Below are positions 1-12,200 of a stretch of DNA of 64,000 bases, one piece after another. A program made the translations under genes and the position numbers. Each line of letters starts with the position of its first letter. The stretch's first letter is position 1. The notes below the pieces were generated by a model. The model saw nothing but the letters and a program-made list of their open reading frames with translations, searched no databases and was not told the origin of the DNA. Source of the DNA: Apostichopus japonicus (Eukaryota; Echinodermata; Holothuroidea; Aspidochirotida; Stichopodidae); contig NC_092576.1 of the NCBI RefSeq assembly GCF_037975245.1, positions 28,759,111-28,823,110 on the forward strand, written 5' to 3'.

Positions 1-203
1 GACTAATCAGTTTTACGTTACCAACTTAAGATTATACTAGGAATGCCAGGAAAAAGTAGTTTCCAATACATGGTATTTAAATCGCTCAAACTAGGAACTA
101 TTGTAACCTGTTGTTATTCAGGATAAATTGACTTGTGTACAGCTCTTGTTAATTGAAGCATTTGTTGAGGAAGAGTTCAACCGTTTTTTTTTAATCGTTT
201 CAG

Positions 204-3200
204 GTTCTTTGGTGACAATTACATTACAAACCTGGACAGCAGAATATTTGACGGGAATCCAAGTCTTATCAGTTTGTAAGCATTTTAACCTTATTATAAC
301 TCTACATTTCAAGAAGTTGATGAAAGTATATAATTAATATAAAAGCAAGAGAATGAATATTAACAATAAATAAGTAAGTTAATGTGTGCCGTTTTGCCAA
401 AGAATGTATTCGGAACACGAAGTGTTAATGCATTATGGCCATAATGACCTTTTCCGGTTGAATTTTGTACGTAATCTGTCTCGACTTCATTCACACGATA
501 AGCAATATAATCATGACTACTTTTGTGTTATCAATTGTTATCATTTGCATCGGCGTCTTCCTCGACATGTCCAAAGCATTCGACACAATTAACCACTCCA
601 TTTATTATCCTAACTATCTTTCCACGGAATCAGAGGAACAACCCTAAATTGGCTAGACAGTCATGTCACAAATAGGGTACAATATACTACATACAATAAT
701 TCAAATTCTAGACTTGGTGATATCGCCTGTGGTGTGCCTCGGGGCTCTGTATTAGGTCCTTTGTTGTTTATTATATACGTTAACGATATCTGCCATGTCT
801 CCATAATCGTCCATACAGTCTTATTTGCCGATGACACCAATCTCTTGTGAGCGTATTAATATTGATAGCAAACTTTCTTGGAATAACCATATTTCGTCAG
901 TATGTAACATTGTAGCTAAAATACTGGTAAATTATCTAAACTGAAATATTTCCTCCGACAGCATGTCTTTAGAATGATTTATGAAACATTAGTTCAGTTC
1001 CTGGTCCAAGATATATATTAAGTATGAAGTAATTAATTGTTAGTCTTAGTTACACGTTCAATTGTTGCATCATTGTAAATTGTTATGAATTTGGTTTGGA
1101 TGGTTGCATCGGCTGTAACCTACGTAGCGTCACAATAAACAGAAGAAACACAAATGATGATGACAAGGACGACGATGAAGATGACGATGACGAGGAACAC
1201 TTTATGTTAGTAATAGTTCTGATCGAAATGGTAAGGATATAAGAATAAATTAAAGTGAATACCACGTATATTGAGGGAGAATTCTGATAGAGACTGTACG
1301 TCAATGGCATTCTAGAGTGTATTTTGCCGGGGTTTATATTTCATTTTTAACATCATTGAGATCAAAAAGATGGATTTACTAATATAATCCATGTAAACTT
1401 GTTATCTGTCGATAGCGATTTCAGGAAAAATCGTCTCGAAGAAATTGCAGAAGAGCTGTTTTCAAGCACACCGAGCATTGAACGTGTGTAAGTAAACGAT
1501 TTTATCTAGTAAATGTTCTTTATTCAAACATGTTTGATAGTCAGTTATGCTGGAACTTAAATTTGCAATTTTGTTTTCATTTTTTCTGTCAGAGATCTGT
1601 CCCGAAACTTTATCAAGGAAATACCGAAGGAGTTTTTTGCGAAAACACCACATCTTAAACATGTGTAAGTTTGAAAAACACGGTAACAAAAACCTGAAAG
1701 ACAAATTTTTTCCCTAATAAAATGGGGTTACGTTTGGTGCCGAAATGAATATATATCAATATATTTGGCAATGTAAAATTTGATTCGATCTTCAAATTTA
1801 TTTTAATTAACGATAAAACACTCTTTTTTAAAGAGAAGTGGAATTCGATGTCAGTTTCTTAGAATCTTTACAGGACAAGAGCATACTATATTGTAAAGTC
1901 AGATCAAAAAGGATAGTGGAAACTATTTTTGCGGCGATAGTCCAAAGTGATAATTGAAATACATGTTGTCGTTCTTGTTATAAAGTTTAATGAAAAACTG
2001 TATATACTACTATGCCATTCATTGAATAGCAAATAATTCTATCCATTTTCCCCTTTTATAGATCCTTTGAGCGTAACAAGTTGTCAGAAATACCAGACGG
2101 TCTCTTCCGCAACACAAAGGCATTGAAAAATATGTAATTAAGCTAAATAACTTAATTCTTATAACAACTTCTTATACTGACTGTCTTACAGACTGTAACG
2201 TTGTGTCATATGATATTGAACAACACTTCCACATCCACATATACACACACAATGATACAATGAGTTCCTGTGTCAAAATTTGTGGGACAGTGACCCATAA
2301 GTTTACCACAATTGGTGATGCTGAGCCTCTGTCCTAAAACGGTATGTAATGTGTGTGTCTTTACACTACACTTTTTAACCCCACATATAAACTAAAAGAA
2401 GTTATTAGTAAATATATACAGTATAGAACATTTGTAACCGTATATGCATATGATGGTCATGGATGACGCAACCTCTCTCTCTCTTCGATGAACAGGCCTA
2501 TTCAGAGAGAAAATGCATGTTTTGATAATTCGAGGGCACTCTATTACCATTGCACTACGACTATATATATATATATGTATGTGTGTGTATATATGTGTGT
2601 GTGTCTATATATGTGTATATAGAATATATATGCTTTAATAGAAAAATCGTTAGGGCAATAGTTTTGTAGCAATATCTTTTTGTCTCTACATTTTCTTTAT
2701 AATTTCAGTAAATTGATATTGTTTCACTTCAACATCTAATTTTACTTCCCTATTTTGGCTTAACTAGTTATGAAATAATACTCCATAAATCCTACTTTCT
2801 ACTTTCACAGTATGTTTTCATCAAACCTTCTCTGTCAACTACCACAAAGGCTTTTCCAAGGGTTACAAGCTCTGCAAACACTGTAAATATCTCATCACCT
2901 TTTATTAAAAATAGATAATATCACTTAAGTGGCATACATATCTTTCCAATGAACAGTTGCTGATTCCAAACGGTTTCAGGACAGTTAAGATCTAAATTTA
3001 CACTTCGCAAAGTGAACATGTTGAAACTGATCATCTGTTAAACGGAAAATGTTGAAGTTTAGAGGAAATCGTAATCGTTCATCACTTTCAGTTTATCGTT
3101 TTAATAATCCGTACAGTTCCCTTCCCATATGTAAGGCAAAATAAAGACCAAAAATGGATCACACCGTCGTAACTGATATTAATAAGTAAGCCTTGTATGA

Positions 3201-6200
3201 TAACACAAGAAAATGCATCAGGAACTTCAGTGGTTTTCGACATTGCTGATCTCTATTTCACTGTATAATAATTGTAACACTGGTGTTTGAGCCTTCCTTT
3301 TTCTACATTGAAATACAGGAATTTAACTGTGTGTTACTAAAAATAAGACCTAAAACGTATTCAATTTTTTTAATTTAAATTGTGTATCAAGTTCAAGTGC
3401 ATTTATCTGTTTGACCATCAGGGATCTACACGAAAATGAACTGACAGACCTACAGTGTGGTATCTTTATTGAATTGAGTAATATTGAGAATATGTAAGAA
3501 CTTTACGCCCTCAGTTTCTTTCGATTTGTAAAAGTACTCACTTACAAGGTTGTCTTTTGTGCGTAATTGCAACACATTTCGTAAATATCTTTTTATGTCT
3601 TCATAAGCAACCATGGTCATGTGTTGCTGCAGAAAGTTATCAAAGATTTATGTCTATATCTTTCAGCAATTTATCAAAGAACAGGATCAGAACATTGTGT
3701 CCTACGATATTTTCATCTTTCACAAATGTCAAGCAAATGTTAGTAACTATGGCCTTTCATTTTCACAAACTTGTAATGTTATCTATTTGAATTATTTGCT
3801 TTATACTTTACATTATAAGCAAACCATGAACAGAGATATTCCCACGAAATCATACATATATCTTTCAGTCAAGGCAAAGAATAATGTAGAATGGAATATC
3901 AAACAATGATTGCACAAATGTAAGGTCTCCGCCAAGTTTCCTTGCATAAATAGTAAGGATACTATTCTGAGGCAACATTTGTTTCAATAATAGTTTTTTA
4001 GCTGTTGCTATATCAACAACTTTCAAAGGTACCAGGGGCCTGTTTCACTAAACTTGACTTACGCACACAGGACTTAGTGCTCTGCGGACTCGACTTACAC
4101 TAAGATGCGTCTTAGTAAAGTACTGTTTGGATCTCGGTTTCATAAAACTGTTCTTCACTAAGACGCGTCTTAAGATGCGTACGTTTTATTTTTGTTGACA
4201 TGAACAAGGCTGTGACCTTTGACCGCGAAAAGGTTTAACAGTTCATCGCACGAACGAACTTTACAATTGCGAGAATGGGAAAGGTAAATTCCAAGTAAAT
4301 GCTTTTTATAATCACAATATTTGGCGAAAACTTATGTAATATTAATATGTTGACGTCAAATAGACGGACAGGCTTCCTAGCAGTTATCGAGACATGAAGT
4401 TGTCTCCTTCGTTGTTATTAATAAGCTACAGTGCAGACGTAGTGAGACCAAATAGCATAGTAACCATATTTAGCACTTTAACCGTTACACGAGCATAGGC
4501 CATGTGTTAGCAATTATCAGTATAAGGCCTAGGCCTACTTTTACTAAGCACAATGCTTATGTTTTCCTAATCCGAGTCAGGAAGCCGCTAAGGCTGATCG
4601 CGAGGAACCCACACTACAGTCCTCTTCAAGGGCTAGGCTAGTAGTGGCTAGCATGACAGTCGTAAGTTAGATCATAACATGTTTCAAGTAACTGAATACT
4701 ACTAATACTATCCTAGCCTACGTAGGCTTAGTTATACTGCTATATCCTACATGCTACAATTTTACAAAGCCAAAAGCTATTCTATGGGCTTAGGTAGGCT
4801 ATGGCGTCAGTGCCCAAGTGGCTACCGTGTGCCTGAGATGTAGGCCTAGTACTTAGTAGTAGGCCTAGTACTTAGTAGTAGGCCTAGACCGGCCTACTTA
4901 CCTTTTGCCGCCATGAATGTTCACGTATGTCAAGCCTATTTGCAGGAATGTGATTAGGCTAGTAGAGTATAGGTTGTTGAACGTGTATGCCAGTCCTATC
5001 AGAAATTAGGCCTAACCTAGTTGAATAGACCTAACCTGACATTAACAATAATACGTCAGGCCAACTTACTTTTACACATTCTCCTACACAGGCTCTCTAG
5101 TGGATAAGTAGTTGCTAACAGTTTTATTTTATTTTGATTAACAATAACACTAACATTACACCGCTACTCACTGTACTAGGACTAAGATGTGGTATGTCAG
5201 TGTTACACTTAGTGGTCAAATCAGAAAAGCACTCATTGTATCTTGTTGCCGTAATTTTCACAAACAAATATTCCTCTTCAGTAAAGCGAAAACGGTGCCC
5301 TGATTTCTCAGAGGTGGAAACACTGACTTTTGTGGAGTTTGTCTCCACTCACAAGGCACTGCTCTTTGGCACTGGAAGGAAGGGGTCCAGTAAAGAAGAG
5401 AAGGTGAAGGAAAGGTATGTGAATTCCACAGCAATCATTATGTGCTGAAATTGTCTGTATGTTTGGTTGTTTTGTTTTTGCAGCTACAGCTAAGAGATTC
5501 CACTACACAAGACTTGGTTCTACAATAGCCAGAGTAAATCCTATATTTTTATTAAAATATCATTTGAAATGTCGGAAGCCATAAAATATCACTTAAGAAT
5601 TCAAAAGTTGTCAGATGACTGATCTTGAGTGATATCTTGAACAAGTTCTGTTTTCCTTTGCTTTCTAATGGATGCACAGGTTTGAAATTTATATTTTATT
5701 ATGGAGAGGCCTTCTGCTCTCATGTTGTATATATCAGTGTTGGTTTAATTTTTGTTGGTGCTATTGGATGAATATGAACATGTATTTAATTTGTTTAACC
5801 TTTATCATTCTCAATAGAAACTGTAAGAAGGCAGCAGGGGATATAATCCTTAGGTAGCCGTCCTGAACCAATACGAATCACCAGAGAGAGATTGGATGCA
5901 ATGTCTTTGAACCATTCAACCTCATGGACTCAACATTCAGGAAGGACATGACTAACCATTCTTCTGCTTCCGAACTCCTGTCCGACCCCCATACTGTCAC
6001 CCATCTTCTCGTAGCTCTCTTCCACCCTTTTTTCACCACTCCTTTCTGTCTTTGTCCTTCTCTAGTTTATTCCTACCCTCTTCCCTTAATCCTCTCTTTG
6101 TCCATCTACAGTTAATCTCCTCCTACCTCTCATCTTCTACTTGTTGTTTTCTTTCTTCTCTCTATCCCTTGTCTACTAATCCTCTTACATCTATCTCTTT

Positions 6201-9200
6201 TGTGTTTACCCTGCTCATTAACCTGTCTGTAATTATGTGCTTGTATTTTTCCCTTCTGTTACTGTTACTTGTCATTCAGCCTCTGAAGAAGATCCTGCTG
6301 GAACGAAGCGTCAGGCCAACTTACAGTTTCATTTTCTTACACAGGCTCTTTAGTTGATAAGCAGTATGCTAACAGTTTTGTTTCATTTTGACTTTAGCAT
6401 TTAAACAAATCAAACAAAATGTTTGAGCCAAAATTTCTTTTCAGGCAAAACTTTCAACAGGTGTTGGGTGAGGGTAGGGATGGGAGGTTTTAAGTGGAGG
6501 GTGGGCTTATAGCTGGGAGTTATGGGTGGAGAAAGGTTGGAAAGTTGTGGTAAGGGTCAGGTGGTTTTGAATGTGGAGACAAATATTTATGTATTTTTTC
6601 AAAGGTTAAGCAGGGAGTGCACTACTCGTTAAGCCATAAAGGTTTTTTAGAACACTTCCTTTTACAACTCTTTGTATTTGTTTGTATTATTATGATCACC
6701 TGAATGTTGTGATAAAACAAATAAACTCATTAAATGTGATCTTCCATAGTACAGTCATGTAATATATATATATATATAATGCTGTATGTTTAGTGGACTG
6801 TTAGTGATTAATTAATTTGTTCGTATTCGTACTCTTGATCCATCTTTCACTTTATGGTTAATATATAGTATTTACCCTAATGGTTACCTGGATACTATTG
6901 TTGTTTGTATTCATTTTGGTATACTTGTACTTATATCCTCGCAAAGGTAGTCGACTCATTGCATAAGTTGAACCCCTCTTCCCTTGATCAACTATATATT
7001 GTGGTAACATTACAAGCATATGTCGGTTCTTAAAGTATGTGTTACATTAGTTTCTCTTAATTTCCCAATATTTTAGGTGATTTTGAACAAAGGCAAATAA
7101 ACACAGCTCTTTGTGAGATGAAACTCGGTTAAATTTGATTGTAATCATGTTTTTGGAATTCAAAATTAATTTAAGACAGTTTACAGCCTTCCTAGAATTT
7201 CCTGAGCAATCTGAGCGGCCATTGTATTCACCTGTATTCACCTGTATCCCACCTCATCACTAGACAGATGTAGTGTGGGATGAAGAAGGGAGAGAGAGCT
7301 CAGCTCTTGTAACTCCCCTACATTGCAGATGTCTGTCCAAAAGTCCCTTGAACTGATAAATACTGGTAGCATCAATGGCAGATTGTGGAAGGGCGTTCCA
7401 TTCAGATACAACCCTGACCGAAAAACAATTATGCGTACATTCAATTTTGAATATTTTGGGCACAGTTTCATTAAATGGCCTCTAGTAAAAGAGATGTCGC
7501 TAAATTCAAACCATAATCGAGAGCTAGCTTTTACGGAACTTTTCATAATTTTAAAAGCTTCAGTTAAATCTCCTCTTAGTCTTCTGGTGGATAATGTGGT
7601 GAGATTTTTGTAGATGATATCGTTCGTGTATATTGTAATTTGTGCAGACTTAGCAGGTTAAAATTGGCGCCAATGCGATCACATGACTAGAAATACACTA
7701 CGATCAGTCCCAAGTCTCGTCAAGACGAGACGTAGACTAAGTCCCGTTAAGCTACTTAGTGAAGAGTGGACTAAGTCTTGTACGCGACTTAGTGATCTTT
7801 ATGAAACCGGCACTAAGTCCTATTCACTAAGATGCGTCTTAAGACCACTAAGACGTGACTTAGTGCTTTGTGAAACAGGCCCATGGGTTCTTCTGATAGT
7901 ATATTGTACCAACACATACGTTTATATAACATGACAATAAAGATGACGACGATGACTACCATATGACGACGATGACGATGACGAAGATGACATCAGTTGA
8001 TCAGAGAGTACTTTACGTCAGATAGTTACATCATATGTGGACATAACCTGAACGTATTTAGCGGTCGTAAGACCATGACAAGCAAACACATACTACCCAA
8101 AGAAGTAAATATAGTGTCCCTCCTGGTGCAATACCTTGTCAAAAATAATAAGTGCCTTCGCCTGCGGATGAACTCCGCTAATTCAGATATATTTGTTGTG
8201 ATAAGAAAACAAAGTTAAAGTGTAAAAGTAAGTTGGCCTGACGTTTCGATCCTAGCAGGATCTTCTTCAAAGGCTAAATGACAAGTGAATTGAATGGCAA
8301 TTACAAAAACCAAAAATTATTTAATTTTTATTTTGATTATCATATTTTTTAAGAATTTAAGAAACTTAAAGATTAGAACTCAAGTACACAAGAATTTCTC
8401 TTTTCATAACATATACCTTAAACCAGTTCTGTTCAGTAAACATGCATCTTGAAAATGATTTGCAACAGATATGTCAATTCAAAATTCACAATGTTCTTGT
8501 GTTCATGTTCAGACAATTGGCTGGAAACTATATAACAGCTCTACAGGAGAACCTCTTGTGGAAAACACAAGCATTGGAAATACTGTGAGTATGAGTTCTT
8601 TGCCTATTAGCTCCTTTCACTTGTATTGAATGGCAATTATAAAACTAAAAATTATCTTATATCTTTCCCGACAATTATATTTTACAGTAGAATATCTAGG
8701 AACGGTCTTCGTACTTTACCGGAGTCATTTCTTGCAAATGTACCAAATTTGCAAATCGTGTAAGTATATATTTGATATCGTCTTCAATCATTACACTTGT
8801 TACAACAAATGCCACTGTTGAGTCTATCAACATACGGCTAAAATTACTGGCAAATTGACTGTACTGTATTAATTGTGGCTTAACGTCCGGACATAGCTTA
8901 AGTAATGTGCGCACAAACACACACAAAATGAAATCGTTTTTCTTAATATTGTTTTGAGTAGGTTCATCTTGCGTTCGATAAAATATCTAAAACGTTAATA
9001 GATGTGGTTGCTGCTGGAGACTCTCGAGTGACGCTAAGAATTTCAATCAATGGTAAAAATAGGCCAGAGGACCAGTCACTTTTGTCATTGTTATAAAGGA
9101 GTTACAAGAATTCTTTAGTTGAAGTGTCATGTGCTAGGGAACTAATTTGATCGAAAAGTAGTTACTTGTATTACTTAGTATTAACATTCTATTTTCTTCT

Positions 9201-12200
9201 CACTTTCCATATTCATTGTTCTTTTCAGAGAGGTCGCCCACAACTCCATAACGGTCCTCCCTGAAGATTTGTTTCAGAGAACAACGAACCTAACATCAAT
9301 GTATGTGTAAAACCAAAACAACACTTGTATTTCAGAAGAGTTTGGGATTTATTCATCTTGTTAAGTTATTCTGTCTAGTTATTCTGATCTTCTGCTTGAA
9401 TTTGCCTGGTGCTTTCATCGACGGTTCGAGGACGATAATATGTAATACTTTTCTTGTGGTCCAACATATTTAAGCTAATGTAAACAATAATTCCACGGTG
9501 AAATAATATTCGAAACGCGAAGCTTCTGATTTAACTTAAACTTTTGTTGTAAAATGGGGTGTTGATATTTATGTGTTATGAAGAAAACACACTGCCACAT
9601 TTCTGTCTTTTTTATTTGCTACTATTTAAATGAACGATGCGTTAACGGAATATATATCGCAGGTAGGGAATGTTTTGCGATTGAATTTTGGTAGCCAAAT
9701 GATTAGGTTAGTTGCAGTAATAAACACGTTTTGTGTTACGTACACGTCGGTCGTAAGTAACATTATAAGTTAGGCTCTGTCTTGGTATGAAGTGCAATTG
9801 CATAGAACGTACTGCAGTCGTGTACTAGTGCTAGTATCTTCTTCCTCGAGATATTTTGATGTTTCTCTCTTCAGAATATTATCTGCTAACGTAATAGAGC
9901 GCCTACCCCTCGATGTCTTTGCAGAAGTCACCAAGGTGTCTACTCTTTTGTAAGTGATTTCTTTAAAAGCTGATATTTTCTGTTGTTAAATGAGCAAATG
10001 TCTAACGTAGAAGCGTTTACTAATGGAAAATGTTAACAGAATTAGCTCTACTACAATAAAGAGAGAAATAACCATGTCACGCAATGTTACGCCCGACTTG
10101 AGCCAATCTGTTCAAGAAACACTTTCCATATGTCATGAAACTACAAAGAATCACGAACAATGCATCCGTTTCATTTTGCTCTCTTTACTTGCTATGTAAA
10201 GTAAAAAGAGTGCACAGTAATTACAAGGACTTAATCACCTATCAAAGGTGTGACTGATAGTCTTGTACGAGGGCAAAAGTAATCCGCAATTGATTTGGAA
10301 AACAATAAATTAAAGTGTCAGTGTTCAATATGAATTTATGATTCTTTTTTGGTCCAGGAAGTTATCACATAACCAGTTGAGGAGCTTGCACGAAGACACT
10401 TTTCCAGGAATCATGAAGTTAGAAGCATGTAAGTGTAATAAAGCACTGACTACCACTGTTTTTGTTGTAATGCTCTTTCCTGTGAAGTTGTAACATCTAT
10501 GGACAATGCTCCAATTGCCAGACTATTTAGTTTAATGTGGCCGTTAAGTCTTTGAATATTCCATTTAAAAGAACTAAATAAATAAACACTAAACGGGTGA
10601 GGATAGTGATAAGAATGGTTTCTAGATGCAATAATAGCCAGATTGTCATGTCCAAACTCCTACTTTTCTACACTGTACGCATTTCACAGTGTCGCTTTTT
10701 ACCGCAAAATGTCGATATTTGTTGATAAACATGAAAGGTACACGTTCAAAAAGGTTGACTAAACGAAAGGTGTAACATTTAATTGCCTGGCTTTCTATTT
10801 GCACATTGAAACTATTCCAGCTAAATGATAAATACTGTCGTGGAAGGCATCTCTAGTTAAATAAAATTGAGGGAGAGTTCCTGTTCTTACACCTTTGGGT
10901 TCTATAAGAAACACTCATATTCTTAATGATCGTATTTTTCTTAATTATCGTAGAGATGTGTCATACAACTTGCTCAGAGAAATCCCCACTGGACTCTTCT
11001 CCAAGAATTGGAACATTGAAAATATGTAAGTGTGTGTTATACGGTATAAACTTCTCTAATAAATAGTCGTTCCTTTTTTATGAACTGATAAACCATTCCA
11101 GAATAAAATGTAATGATCACACAGAGTCATCTACACATAATACGTCCCCCAGACCATCAACTTCATGTGCACTTTCCATCCAGTATCCAGCTCATGATTT
11201 GTTTGTTAGGGGCAAGCCGCTTTACTTGTATACCTGGTGATTGAGTGGTAGAGCTCTAAAGTTATCCGTTGCTCTAAACGACGGATTATTGTCAAAACTT
11301 GTTTATGTTTCGACGATATATATATTAAGGCATGGATCATTGCGACCTTATTAAGGTATACATAAACTCGTCTCCTTTTTAAATATATAATTCTAAAACA
11401 TCAATATTTCTATTGGACATTTCTTACAGAGATTTGTCAGGAAACCGACTCGAGGCTTTACCAGTGACCTTGCTTTCAAGTAATACCAAACTTAAACGAC
11501 TGTAAGTTGTAAAGGAGTATTCTTCTTTTAATTAAACTATATTACCACTGTAAAACATCGTTAAGCGAATAATGAACTAGATCCAATAACAAAACACAAT
11601 ATCCAGAGTACCTTTTAATAGTAGCACAATCAATTTGCATAAAATAAATGGTGAGGTGGTCATATTTGCACTCATATAAAAGTATTATTTGATATGATAT
11701 CATATTGTATTATGTACTTGTTCCTTCTATTATTACCTGCCAGGCCCTGGTAATAGTATGTGTTGCCACATTACTTCAATCTCACCTTTGCTATGCTGAA
11801 AATTACATGTTTGATTCGGTTAATCATTTATTGCTAAGCCCTTACAATGCGATCACATTTAGTTGGATTTCTCTATTCCAACACAGACACTTATCAGATA
11901 ACCAACTAACTGACATACCCCTTGGATTTTTCAAGTCAACACCGAACATATACTACCTGTAAGTATTGGGAGGTATCCGTTATACTATTTCATTGTAGTT
12001 ATCCTGTCCAGATACGCAATGTAAAACGAATGGAATAACACCCATCGTACGTGCAAAGTGAATTTTTTAAGCTGAGCGAGATCTTTTCATTTGTCGAGCT
12101 ATACGATCCATCTGTTCTGGCCTAGAAGTACCATTGCAGAAGCTTCCTTTTGATTATTCCAAGCCATGTGGATTGGAAATGTCAGCCCATTTCCAAATGT

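Larger units (their letters stand above)
4036..7882. mobile_element. 3.85-kb TIR DNA transposon, Harbinger-like, in a gene 1 intron
   Basis: The block starts GGGCCTGTTTCACTAAA and ends with the inverse, TTTGTGAAACAGGCCC. It is absent from the same intron of gene 2, where the sequence reads straight across (TACCAGTGTTC near 34400-34410). Both ends hold arrays of a subterminal palindrome, variants of AAGACGCGTCTT / AAGATGCGTCTTAAG, in both orientations, as expected for transposase-binding sites. The left flank is CAG; the right flank (ATG) no longer shows a clean 3-bp duplication. Inside is a Myb/SANT-like coding relic, the accessory protein type of PIF/Harbinger elements. No transposase frame is visible, so it is non-autonomous or decayed. 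It arrived after genes 1 and 2 diverged, or was lost from gene 2. Confidence 0.72.

Noticed and set aside
1083-1310. Minus-strand frame with a poly-Ser run
   Set aside because: It is the reverse reading of the GAT/GAC microsatellite; there is no conserved frame in the other copies.
3613-3909. 98-codon frame repeated in gene 2 (33984-34280)
   Set aside because: Its conservation comes from the recent duplication. The real coding content is the 72-nt LRR exon at 3667-3738 in another frame.
5924-6357. Open frames in the pyrimidine-rich stretch of the transposon
   Set aside because: Leu/Ser/Phe-rich readings arise from CT-rich DNA; no domain is recognised, so it was treated as repeat sequence.
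11244-11300. Candidate tRNA gene
   Set aside because: An A-box-like stretch is present but no cloverleaf can be formed and the B box is degenerate; kept only as a SINE-like relic.
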